Shown: piece after piece, positions 1-5,863 of the stretch
Layout of the letters: every line of letters starts with the position of its first letter
Position numbering within the stretch: position 1 is the first letter of the stretch
From: Chloroflexota bacterium
GTDB taxonomy: Bacteria; Chloroflexota; Anaerolineae; Fen-1058
Length of the DNA: 8,779 bases
NCBI GenBank assembly: GCA_016219235.1
Contig: JACRBO010000171.1
Span: 1 to 8,779 of the forward strand
Direction: 5' to 3'
Notes under the pieces: generated by a model
What the model saw: the letters and a program-made list of their open reading frames with translations, nothing else
The model's database searches: none
Told to the model about the DNA's origin: nothing
Position numbers and translations under genes: made by a program

Positions 1-9
1 GCCGGATCC

Positions 10-27
10 GGCGGCGTGGGAGCCGCC
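10..27. repeat. small GC hairpin beyond the hydrolase stop
   Basis: GGCGGC (10-15) and GCCGCC (22-27) form a 6-bp stem with a 6-base loop. A 12-bp perfect palindrome, GCCGGATCCGGC, overlaps it at 1-12. Both lie just past the stop of the minus-strand hydrolase and could help end its transcript. No T-run is visible on the minus strand before the window ends, so calling this a terminator is not supported. Confidence 0.3.
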
Positions 28-45
28 TCTGCTAATGACGATGAT

Positions 46-756
46 CTACCGCGCCTCCAACCACCGCGTGATGTCCTTTAAGCCCTGCGCCGCGATTTTG
101 TGTCCGCCGGGGTAGGCGTGATACTCGACCGGCGCGCCCAGCGCCTGCAAAAAGTCACGAGCCTGATGCGCGCGATGCAAGGGCACTGTTTGATCATCAA
201 CGCTGTGAATGATTAGATAGCCGTGGCGCGGCAATGCGTCCTTCGACTGCGCTGCGGGCGCATTCTGAGCGAAACGTTGTGGAGTCGAAGAACGCCCGCC
301 GCTTCGCTCAGGATGCATTGCCTCGTCCGGCAAAAACCCCGCCAACGCGATCACGCCCGCGATCAACTCTGGTTCGACTAACGATAGCGCGTAACTCAAC
401 GCCGCGCCCTGACTGAAGCCCATGAGAAAAACCGGGGCGCGATCGAACGAGCGAATGAACTGGCGCAGTCGATCGATCGCTGGGGCGAACGAGACTCGAT
501 CGGGCGGCGGGGCCGATCGGACCCAGCTGTAGCCGCGATCGGTGTACCCCGGAAACATCCCCGGTTGAATCGCAATCGGCGCGCGCGGACTGATTACCGT
601 AAAGGCCGCCGGGATCGATCGGGTGAAGAGGCTCATCGATTGTTCGTCGCCGCCCAGGCCGTGCAGCATGATCAACAGCGGGCCGTCATCAGAACCGGAT
701 CGAGATTGGTAGATGAGATCGTCTTTATTTGTGAAGGGTATCGCTTCAGACGGCAT
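46..756 (-). CDS. alpha/beta hydrolase, phospholipase/carboxylesterase family, with an in-frame repeat insertion
   Basis: Probably a soluble serine esterase of the phospholipase/carboxylesterase group; the substrate cannot be read from sequence. From the start chosen here (236 aa), an oxyanion-hole motif HGLGGD lies at 32-37, the nucleophile elbow GFSQG at 113-117 (Ser115), a likely catalytic Asp188 in HSVDDQTVP, and His219 in GGHK. Order and spacing fit the family. Residues about 145-176, between FLPDEA and HGYLIIHS, are encoded by a 93-bp palindromic repeat and look foreign (a stretch with RSGGRSS and QRFAQNAPA). Without them the protein would be about 205 aa, a usual length for the family. 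The insert sits between the nucleophile and the acid residue, probably in a surface loop, so activity may survive. The start at 754-756 is preferred because a TATAAT lies just upstream, suggesting a leaderless message. An ATG at 787-789 would add 11 residues and is the alternative. Divergent from degV. Confidence 0.88.
   Translation of the reverse strand: MPSEAIPFTNKDDLIYQSRSGSDDGPLLIMLHGLGGDEQSMSLFTRSIPAAFTVISPRAPIAIQPGMFPGYTDRGYSWVRSAPPPDRVSFAPAIDRLRQFIRSFDRAPVFLMGFSQGAALSYALSLVEPELIAGVIALAGFLPDEAMHPERSGGRSSTPQRFAQNAPAAQSKDALPRHGYLIIHSVDDQTVPLHRAHQARDFLQALGAPVEYHAYPGGHKIAAQGLKDITRWLEAR
230..322. repeat. palindromic repeat A, outer element with an inserted inner element
   Basis: The outer arms GGCAATGC (230-237) and GCATTGCC (315-322) are perfectly complementary. 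Next to them is a split core, TCCTTCGACTG plus CGCT on the left and CGCT plus TCGCTCAGGA on the right. The whole unit is 93 bp (31 codons) and is read through in frame by the minus-strand hydrolase. Joining the two core halves and keeping one CGCT gives a continuous TCCTTCGACTG-CGCT-TCGCTCAGGA. This shows that the middle (254-299) was added later. Short repeats with this TTCGACT and TTCGCTCAGGA core are intergenic in many bacterial genomes; that statement is from memory. Confidence 0.75.
254..299. repeat. palindromic repeat A, inner nested element with 4-bp flanking duplication
   Basis: A 46-bp unit with 7-bp complementary arms GCGGGCG (254-260) and CGCCCGC (293-299). It lies in the opposite orientation to the outer element that contains it. 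It is flanked on both sides by CGCT (250-253 and 300-303), as expected for a 4-bp target-site duplication. It matches the 7119-7164 copy at 41 of 46 positions, arms included. Confidence 0.72.
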
Positions 757-762
757 GGGGTT

Positions 763-768
763 ATTATA
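763..768 (-). promoter_or_regulatory. putative -10 box of the hydrolase (leaderless start)
   Basis: On the minus strand TATAAT is followed after six bases by the ATG at 754-756. Transcription would begin at or next to the start codon, giving a leaderless message, and no Shine-Dalgarno sequence precedes this ATG. No good -35 hexamer is visible at 16-18 bp, so the call rests on the -10 alone. Confidence 0.4.
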
Positions 769-771
769 ACT

Positions 772-786
772 GAGGTAAAATACCTC
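772..786. promoter_or_regulatory. 15-bp palindrome between divergent genes, possible operator
   Basis: GAGGTA (772-777), AAA, TACCTC (781-786): a perfect 6-bp inverted repeat with a 3-base centre. It lies in the short divergent region between the hydrolase and degV. Position and symmetry would suit a small dimeric regulator, but no regulator gene is adjacent and the repeat may be chance. Confidence 0.25.
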
Positions 787-811
787 CATCCTGCGTCAAG
801 AAAAGGCCTTC

Positions 812-1669
812 ATGAAAATCGTCACCGACAGTGCGGTTGATCTCCCCGAAGAAATGTTCGCGCAATTTGGCATCGAGCGCATGCCGCTGTTGATCTCGTT
901 TGGCAAAGAGATGCTGCGCAGCGGCCTCGACATCGGGCCGGAAGAGTTTTACAAACGGCTGGCGGCCAGCGGCGACAACATCCCGACGACCTCGCAGCCG
1001 TCGCCGGGCGAATTTGCCGATCTGTATCGCAAGGTCGGCGCGACCGACAAGGACATTTTGTCGATCCACATTTCGTCGGGTTTGAGCGGCACCATGAATT
1101 CGGCGATACAGGGCGCGAAGCAATGCCCCGAACTCAACATCACACACGTCGATACCAAAACGCTGTCGGCGGCCGAGGGCTTCCAGGTAGTGGCAGCGGC
1201 GCAGGGTCTGCGGCGCGGCTGGCCGCTGGATAAGATTCTGACGCGCATCCAGCAGGTAGCCGAGCAGACCGAAATTTTCTTTACGTTGGACACCTTGCAT
1301 TATTTGCAAAAGGGCGGGCGCATCGGCCGCGTGCAGGCGATGGCGGGCGCGCTGTTGAATTTGAAGCCCGTCATCACCGTGGACAAAGGACCGGGCACGT
1401 ATATCACAGTCGCCAAGGGCCGCAGCATGGCGAAATCGGTCGCGCTCATCGCCGATCAGGTTGTCGAGAAGATGAAGCAGATTCCGGCCTGGGTACACGT
1501 GCTGCACACCAATTCACCGGACATGGCGCGGCAGCAGGGTGACTTGATCCGCGCGAAGCTGCCCAACGCCCACATCACCTTCGGGCAGATCGTGCCGGTG
1601 CTGGGCGTGCATACCGGGCCGGGCTGCGTGGGCGCGGTGTGCGGGCCGGTAGATTTGTTGGCGGAGTAG
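812..1669 (+). CDS. DegV family fatty-acid-binding protein
   Basis: DegV-family proteins bind a fatty acid between two alpha/beta domains. The FakB members present acyl chains to the kinase FakA for phospholipid synthesis, and such a role is likely here but not shown. The protein is full length at 285 aa. TDSAVDLP lies at 5-12, the PTTSQPS loop at 58-64, SSGLSGT at 88-94, then a VDTK...AAEG segment, the LHYLQKGGRIGR motif in the middle, and HTGPGCVG near the C-terminus. The start is the first ATG; AAAAGG about six bases upstream is a weak ribosome site. No fakA-like gene is in the window. The next gene starts seven bases after the stop, so the two are probably co-transcribed. Confidence 0.93.
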   Translation: MKIVTDSAVDLPEEMFAQFGIERMPLLISFGKEMLRSGLDIGPEEFYKRLAASGDNIPTTSQPSPGEFADLYRKVGATDKDILSIHISSGLSGTMNSAIQGAKQCPELNITHVDTKTLSAAEGFQVVAAAQGLRRGWPLDKILTRIQQVAEQTEIFFTLDTLHYLQKGGRIGRVQAMAGALLNLKPVITVDKGPGTYITVAKGRSMAKSVALIADQVVEKMKQIPAWVHVLHTNSPDMARQQGDLIRAKLPNAHITFGQIVPVLGVHTGPGCVGAVCGPVDLLAE

Positions 1670-1676
1670 CTGCCCC

Positions 1677-3302
1677 TTGTCAGAAGCATCAACAGTGTCG
1701 AATAAAATGAAGCAGGTCAAATCTGAGGATACCGCCCCTGAGATTGCGTTGCGGCAAGCTGTTTGGGCGCGTGGACTTCGCTATCGCTTGCATGGAGCCG
1801 ACTTGCCAGGCAAGCCCGACATTGTGTTGCCGCGCCACAAAATCGCCGTGTTTGTTGATGGCGACTATTGGCACGGCAACCAATGGCGGCAACGCGGTTT
1901 TCGCTCGCTAGAGGAGCAACTGGAGCAGGTTCATAACAAAGAATACTGGCTCAAGAAAATCGAACGCAACATGGTACGGGATCAGCGGGTAGTGTCCGAG
2001 TTGATTTCAGACGGGTGGCGAGTGATTCGCTTCTGGGAGAGCGACATTACTAAAGATGCGGGCGCTTGCGCCGACATGATCTTGCGACTGGCCGAGGGCA
2101 AAAATGGTCAATCTTCGCACCCGTCAGTTGATCGTTCTTTTGCCGAGTTTTTCGCAGGGATTGGCCTCGTTCGATATGCCCTTGAGAACGCGGGATGGAC
2201 GATCCGTTTTGCGAACGACAATGATCCAGATAAGCAGGAAATGTATCAGAACCATTTTAGGGATGCCGATCGGCATTTTGTTCTGGGTGACGTTCATAAA
2301 CTTCACAGCGAGGCAGTGCCAACTGTCACTTTGGCGACCGCCTCATTTCCGTGCAACGATCTTTCGCTTGCCGGTGCTATGAAGGGACTGAGCGGAGAGA
2401 ATTCCAGTGCTTTCTGGGGGTTTTATCGAGTTCTGAAAGAAATGGGCAAGCGTCGACCGCCGGTTGTCATGCTTGAGAATGTTATGGGCTTCATCTATGC
2501 CGGCAATGGTAAAGACTTTCAAACGGTCTTGTTGGCGCTAAATGAGCTGGGGTATGTGTGCGATGCTTTTGCCGTTGACGCCGCACATTTCGTCCCTCAA
2601 TCACGGTTACGCCTGTTCATTGTCGCAGTCCAATCGGACGCTCTGGACAATCAACCGCGTCTGGCCTTTGTGCCTTACATTTCCAATCTGAGGCCGAAGA
2701 AGCTGGCTCAGTTCATTCTTTCTCATCCAGAGATTAGCTGGAACATCCGCGAACTGCCCGAACTACCTGCCCGTAGGATAGCACTGGCGGACATCATCGA
2801 GAAATTGCCAGATACTGCTGAGGAATGGTGGAGCGTTGAGCGTGTTGATTACTTGCGGAACCAAATGAGTGTCAAGCATGGCGCGACTGCTGATGAAATG
2901 ATGCAGGGCAAACAAACATCTTATGGCGCTGTTTTTCGCCGTGTCCGAAACGGCAAGAGCATGGCCGAGATGCGAGTCGATGGGCTGGCGGGTGCGTTGC
3001 GAACACCGCGCGGCGGAAGCGGACGCCAGATACTTTATGCAGCTGGCAACGGCAAACGGCAAGCACGCCTGTTTACGCCACGGGAGTGCGCAAGATTGAT
3101 GGGCGCAGATGATTATGTGATCAATGTACCCTTGAATCAGGCGCTTTTTGGTTTTGGGGATGCCGTATGTGTACCCGTCATCGAGTGGATTGCCAATCAT
3201 TATTTGAATCCTCTGGTGAATGAGTTATTGCGCAACCGGGTCATTGGCGAAGTGTCAGTGGAGCCATTCAGGAAAGTTGAATATGCCACCAAAGAACATT
3301 GA
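1677..3302 (+). CDS. Vsr-type endonuclease fused to a C5-cytosine DNA methyltransferase
   Basis: A 541-residue two-domain protein. Residues 1-140 resemble Vsr mismatch endonucleases: SEDTAPEIALR (16-26, with Glu22), LPGKPDIV (43-50, Asp48 matching the catalytic Asp51 of E. coli Vsr), VDGDYWHG (60-67, His66), KKIERNMVRD (93-102) and GWRVIRFWE (113-121). The cysteines that hold zinc in E. coli Vsr are absent: Asp63 and Trp70 replace the first pair and Ser122 the WEC cysteine. Residues from about 153 are a C5-cytosine methyltransferase: AEFFAGIG (156-163) for AdoMet binding, the catalytic Cys226 in FPCNDLS, LENV (266-269), QSRLR (308-312), a short target-recognition region, LRTPRGGSGRQ (441-451), and a final FGDAVCVPVI (493-502). 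The likely role is 5-methylcytosine modification plus repair of T:G mismatches at the same site. The start is TTG with GGAG ten bases upstream. The TTG is preferred because a later start would cut into the conserved Vsr N-terminus. G+C is lower than in the flanks. The target sequence is unknown. Confidence 0.9.
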   Translation: MSEASTVSNKMKQVKSEDTAPEIALRQAVWARGLRYRLHGADLPGKPDIVLPRHKIAVFVDGDYWHGNQWRQRGFRSLEEQLEQVHNKEYWLKKIERNMVRDQRVVSELISDGWRVIRFWESDITKDAGACADMILRLAEGKNGQSSHPSVDRSFAEFFAGIGLVRYALENAGWTIRFANDNDPDKQEMYQNHFRDADRHFVLGDVHKLHSEAVPTVTLATASFPCNDLSLAGAMKGLSGENSSAFWGFYRVLKEMGKRRPPVVMLENVMGFIYAGNGKDFQTVLLALNELGYVCDAFAVDAAHFVPQSRLRLFIVAVQSDALDNQPRLAFVPYISNLRPKKLAQFILSHPEISWNIRELPELPARRIALADIIEKLPDTAEEWWSVERVDYLRNQMSVKHGATADEMMQGKQTSYGAVFRRVRNGKSMAEMRVDGLAGALRTPRGGSGRQILYAAGNGKRQARLFTPRECARLMGADDYVINVPLNQALFGFGDAVCVPVIEWIANHYLNPLVNELLRNRVIGEVSVEPFRKVEYATKEH

Positions 3303-4215
3303 TTTTCCACAGCTTGTGCGTGACTGGATTGCTGAAGTCGGCAACGATCGAAGTACAATGGTCGCGGGTCTGGCGGCTCTCGATACGCTAAGTGAAAAAT
3401 GCCCGTTGTCAGAAGACGACGTATTTTCGAAAGAGGGCAGCGGCGAGATTCGCAAAGCACGCGGAAGCAGTATGCGCGCTTTACTGGCTAAGTACGATCT
3501 TCCCAAAAATTATCTTGCAGATGGAGCGACGACTCGTGGCGCCGCCGGGAAGACGCGTCTGCTGTTGAATAAGATTGATTTTGGCAGACCTCTGGTGAAA
3601 TATTCTGTCGAACAACGCACGGCTGTTGTTCGGGCAATGATAGAGGTAGTTGTTGAAGAAATCAGGGCGTTCTTTCGAAAACAAAGGATCAAAGTGCCAC
3701 TCGATCGTCAGGGCTCGCCTATAAATTGGGTGGAAACCATTCTGACCAGTGCTCGCTCAAAATCTGCCGGACGTGTTGAGCAGCATCTGGTTGGCGCAAA
3801 ACTACAAACGCGACATCGCGCCATTGAAGTGTCAAGTTACTCTGGAAATGCCGCTGACGTTCAAACGGAACGTGCTGGTGATTTTGTGGTCGGCGCTGCG
3901 ATTTATCATGTCACGACTGCGCCCGGCCTCGCTTTGATCCGAAAGTGCAAAGACAATCTGCTAGCCGGGAGTCTTCCGGTCTTAATTGTGCCCCGTGACA
4001 AGATAGGGGTCGCCAACTCGCATGCCGAAGCAGAGGGCATTCAGGGACGTATCCAGGTCACTGGCATCGAAGACTTCTTGGCAGCAAACATCGTCGAAAT
4101 GTCGAACGACGCACAGGCACAGTTCATTGATACTCTGCGCGAAGTTCTGCAAGAATACAACCGCCGAATTGAAACATCGGAAACAGACCAGTCACTCAAG
4201 ATCGAAATACCTTAG
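3283..4215 (+). CDS. DUF4928-like protein, probable restriction endonuclease partner
   Basis: Probably the cutting half of the restriction-modification unit. The 310-aa protein resembles the DUF4928 family, which I recall next to C5-methyltransferases and Vsr genes; this is recalled, not searched. The N-terminal half is mostly helical and charged. The conserved-looking part is in the C-terminal half: VEQHLVGAKLQTRH (165-178), NAADVQTERAGDF (189-201), AIYHVTTAP (206-214) and KCKDNLLAG (221-229). Asp192, Asp200 and the following beta segment could be a variant PD-(D/E)XK core, but no clean ExK is present. The start used is the ATG with AGGAAAG six bases upstream. It overlaps the methyltransferase end by 20 bases, which suggests translational coupling and keeps nuclease synthesis tied to the methylase. 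An upstream ATG at 3220 would add 21 residues and lacks such support. Confidence 0.78.
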   Translation: MPPKNIDFPQLVRDWIAEVGNDRSTMVAGLAALDTLSEKCPLSEDDVFSKEGSGEIRKARGSSMRALLAKYDLPKNYLADGATTRGAAGKTRLLLNKIDFGRPLVKYSVEQRTAVVRAMIEVVVEEIRAFFRKQRIKVPLDRQGSPINWVETILTSARSKSAGRVEQHLVGAKLQTRHRAIEVSSYSGNAADVQTERAGDFVVGAAIYHVTTAPGLALIRKCKDNLLAGSLPVLIVPRDKIGVANSHAEAEGIQGRIQVTGIEDFLAANIVEMSNDAQAQFIDTLREVLQEYNRRIETSETDQSLKIEIP

Positions 4216-4229
4216 CCAGGAGATTAAGC

Positions 4230-4748
4230 ATGGCGATCAAGAAAACAGCAGTGAAGAAACCAGCCGTGAAGCCGGTGGCGGCCAAGAAACCCGCCGTGAA
4301 AGTGCCACGTGCCAGCGCCAAACCCGCCGCTAAAGCGCCCCGCGCAAGTGCGAAGCCTCCCCGTGGGACGAAGCGCACGGTCATCGCGACCGAACTCGCG
4401 CCGAAGGCGATCGGGCCGTATTCGCAGGGCATTCGCGCCAACGGCTTTGTGTTCTGTGCAGGCCAGACGCCGATCGATCCTGAGACGAGCAAGTTGATCG
4501 ACGGCGACATCGCGGCGCAGACGCGGCGCGTGCTGACGAACCTGGGCGCCGTGCTGGACGCGGCGGGCACGTCGCTGAGCAAGGTGGTAAAGACCACCGT
4601 GTTCCTGACCGATATGGCGAACTTCAAAGCGATGAACGAAGTCTACGCCGAATTCTTCCCGGCCAATCCGCCGGCCCGATCGACCTTCGCGGTGGCGAGG
4701 CTGCCGCTGGGCGCGTCGGTTGAGATCGAGTGCATCGCTCTTGAGTAA
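4230..4748 (+). CDS. ridA: RidA family enamine/imine deaminase with a basic N-terminal tail
   Basis: RidA hydrolyses reactive 2-aminoacrylate and related enamines or imines, sparing PLP enzymes, and works as a cytosolic trimer with active sites between subunits. The RidA domain covers about 49-172: ATELAPKAIGPYSQG (53-67, Tyr64), FCAGQTPIDP, a FLTDM segment, and VARLPLGASVEIECIALE at the end, with Arg157 and Glu167 at the usual substrate-binding positions. Residues 1-48 are an extra tail made almost only of Lys, Ala, Pro, Val and Arg. It contains KKPAVK twice and PRASAKP twice, like histone-H1-type tails. AGGAGA six bases before the ATG, and no start codon between tail and domain, support the long form. 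It lies 14 bases after the DUF4928 gene, so it is probably on the same transcript. The tail may bind nucleic acid; that is inference. Confidence 0.93.
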   Translation: MAIKKTAVKKPAVKPVAAKKPAVKVPRASAKPAAKAPRASAKPPRGTKRTVIATELAPKAIGPYSQGIRANGFVFCAGQTPIDPETSKLIDGDIAAQTRRVLTNLGAVLDAAGTSLSKVVKTTVFLTDMANFKAMNEVYAEFFPANPPARSTFAVARLPLGASVEIECIALE

Positions 4749-4753
4749 TTGCC

Positions 4754-4831
4754 GATTGCTGATTGTTGATTGCTGATTGACGACAGTTGTCGCGATGAGT
4801 AATCAGCAATCAGAAATCTTCAATCAACAAT
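4754..4831. repeat. inverted array of 7-bp repeats
   Basis: The left arm has four heptamers, GATTGCT, GATTGTT, GATTGCT, GATTGAC (4754-4781). The right arm has AATCAGC, AATCAGA, AATCTTC, AATCAAC (4801-4828), running into the ATG of the next gene. TGATTGCTGATT (4767-4778) pairs perfectly with AATCAGCAATCA (4801-4812). The centre holds a smaller hairpin, CGACA-GT-TGTCG (4781-4792). The array fills the whole gap between ridA and the response regulator. It resembles the heptameric short tandem repeats known in cyanobacteria and other phyla. Confidence 0.8.
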
Positions 4832-5504
4832 GACCAAAGAGACCATCCTCGTCGTCGATGACGAACAGAATATTGTCGAGCTGGCGCGGTTGTACCTGGA
4901 GCAGGACGGCTTCAAGGTGATTGCCGCGCACACGGGCAAAGCCGCGCTCGATCGCATCAAGGCCGAATCGCCGGCGCTGATGGTGCTCGATCTGATGCTG
5001 CCTGAGATCGACGGCTGGGAAGTGTGCCGCCGGGTCCGGGCAACCAGTGATCTGCCCATCATCATGCTGACCGCGCGCGATGAAGACATCGATAAGATCG
5101 TCGGCCTCGAAATCGGCGCGGATGACTACCTGACCAAGCCCTTCAATCCGCGCGAGTTGGTGGCGCGGGTGAAGGCGATTTTGCGCCGCACCGATCGAGC
5201 CGCGTCGCCGAACAAGGTCTATCGGCTGGGCGATCTGGCGATCGATCCGGCGCGGCGCGAAGTGACGGTGGCCGGGCAGCCGATCGATCTGCGCACGAAA
5301 GAGTTCGATTGTCTGTTGTGCCTGGCCGAGCACAAGGGCTTTGTGCTGAGCCGCGAGAAGCTGCTGGAACTGGCCTGGGGCTACGACTTCGCCGGGCAGA
5401 CGCGCACGGTGGATGTGCACGTGGCGCACCTGCGCAAGAAGATCAGTCACAGCACCGCGCAGATCGAGACCATCACGGGCGTGGGCTATAAGTTGGTCGG
5501 ATAA
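4830..5504 (+). CDS. OmpR/PhoB family response regulator, orphan in this window
   Basis: A DNA-binding regulator switched by phosphorylation from a sensor kinase. The receiver domain is at about 5-117: acidic pair Asp10-Asp11, phosphoacceptor Asp54 in LDLMLP, Thr81 in MLTAR, Lys103 in LTKPF. The C-terminal winged helix covers about 130-224, with LRTKEF, LLELAWGYDF, TRTVDVHVAHLRKKI and the terminal TGVGYKLVG. At 224 aa it has the normal length and all key residues, so it should be functional. The ATG is the last triplet-like unit of the upstream heptamer array, and no Shine-Dalgarno sequence is visible before it. No histidine kinase lies on either side, so the partner must be elsewhere or further away. 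Confidence 0.93.
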   Translation: MTKETILVVDDEQNIVELARLYLEQDGFKVIAAHTGKAALDRIKAESPALMVLDLMLPEIDGWEVCRRVRATSDLPIIMLTARDEDIDKIVGLEIGADDYLTKPFNPRELVARVKAILRRTDRAASPNKVYRLGDLAIDPARREVTVAGQPIDLRTKEFDCLLCLAEHKGFVLSREKLLELAWGYDFAGQTRTVDVHVAHLRKKISHSTAQIETITGVGYKLVG

Positions 5505-5507
5505 AAA

Positions 5508-5541
5508 TTGGGGACACAGATTACACAGATGAACACAGATG
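5508..5541 (+). repeat. left inverted-repeat arm with three ACACAGAT octamers
   Basis: The octamer ACACAGAT occurs at 5514-5521, 5523-5530 and 5533-5540 after a TTGGGG lead. The arm starts three bases after the response-regulator stop (TAA reading across 5502-5504). Confidence 0.75.
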
Positions 5542-5584
5542 ATTGCCTCTTTTCAGCAGAAAGCGTTGCTTACGGAGGACCTCA

Positions 5585-5854
5585 GTGGGGCTGCTGAGCG
5601 TCGTTGTGGAAAAAGACGGGGAAGTCGTTCATATTCACGCGGATGAAGCCGGATTGGAGCAGCTCGCCGTTGTCATCGAACGGCTCCGTGTGAAGCTGCG
5701 ACAGGGCCAACATGATCACGAACATCTATTTACCGAAGCGTGGGCCGGTCACGAACTAACTGAATCAATGTTTCCTGCCGATCGAGCGGCTGGAGCAATA
5801 CAGGTTCATCACGTCAAGATTCACGCGTGGACCAAAGAGTTGTCCGAACTTTGA
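5585..5854 (+). CDS. small Imm32-like (immunity protein) family protein
   Basis: An 89-residue cytosolic protein resembling the Imm32 family of polymorphic-toxin immunity proteins; the match is by remembered motif, not by search. Features are VHIHADEAGLEQLA (15-28), a helix with IERLR, the histidine-rich HDHEHLFTEAW (43-53) leading to AGHELTE (54-60), and HHVKIHAW (75-82). The start is GTG at 5585 because GGAGG lies at 5574-5578 with a six-base gap. An upstream TTG at 5543 would fall almost in the repeat arm. No toxin gene is next to it, so it is an orphan immunity gene or has another job. It is the only gene inside the unit bounded by the ACACAGAT inverted repeats, which suggests it travels as a cassette. 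Confidence 0.65.
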   Translation: MGLLSVVVEKDGEVVHIHADEAGLEQLAVVIERLRVKLRQGQHDHEHLFTEAWAGHELTESMFPADRAAGAIQVHHVKIHAWTKELSEL

Positions 5855-5863
5855 TTGGCATCG

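Noticed and set aside
764..1507. Long minus-strand open frame opposite degV (247 aa)
   Set aside because: Arginine/histidine/leucine-rich antisense frame with no family features. It lies fully under a well-supported degV and overlaps the divergent promoter region.
3220..3282. Longer form of the DUF4928-like gene starting at 3220
   Set aside because: It overlaps the methyltransferase by 83 bases without a ribosome site, whereas the ATG at 3283 has AGGAAAG at good spacing.
4196..4627. Minus-strand open frame with alanine-rich hydrophobic runs opposite ridA
   Set aside because: It arises from the complement of the Lys/Ala/Pro-coding tail and has no motifs. The RidA frame is clear.
4754..4831. 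CRISPR array
   Set aside because: The units are 7 bp, directly adjacent and inverted, with no spacers and no cas genes.
4824..5450. Long minus-strand open frame opposite the response regulator
   Set aside because: A shadow of the GC-rich regulator gene. The plus strand has all receiver and winged-helix motifs.
5543..5584. Upstream TTG start for the Imm32-like gene
   Set aside because: The added residues have no family resemblance, and GGAGG at 5574-5578 points to the GTG at 5585.
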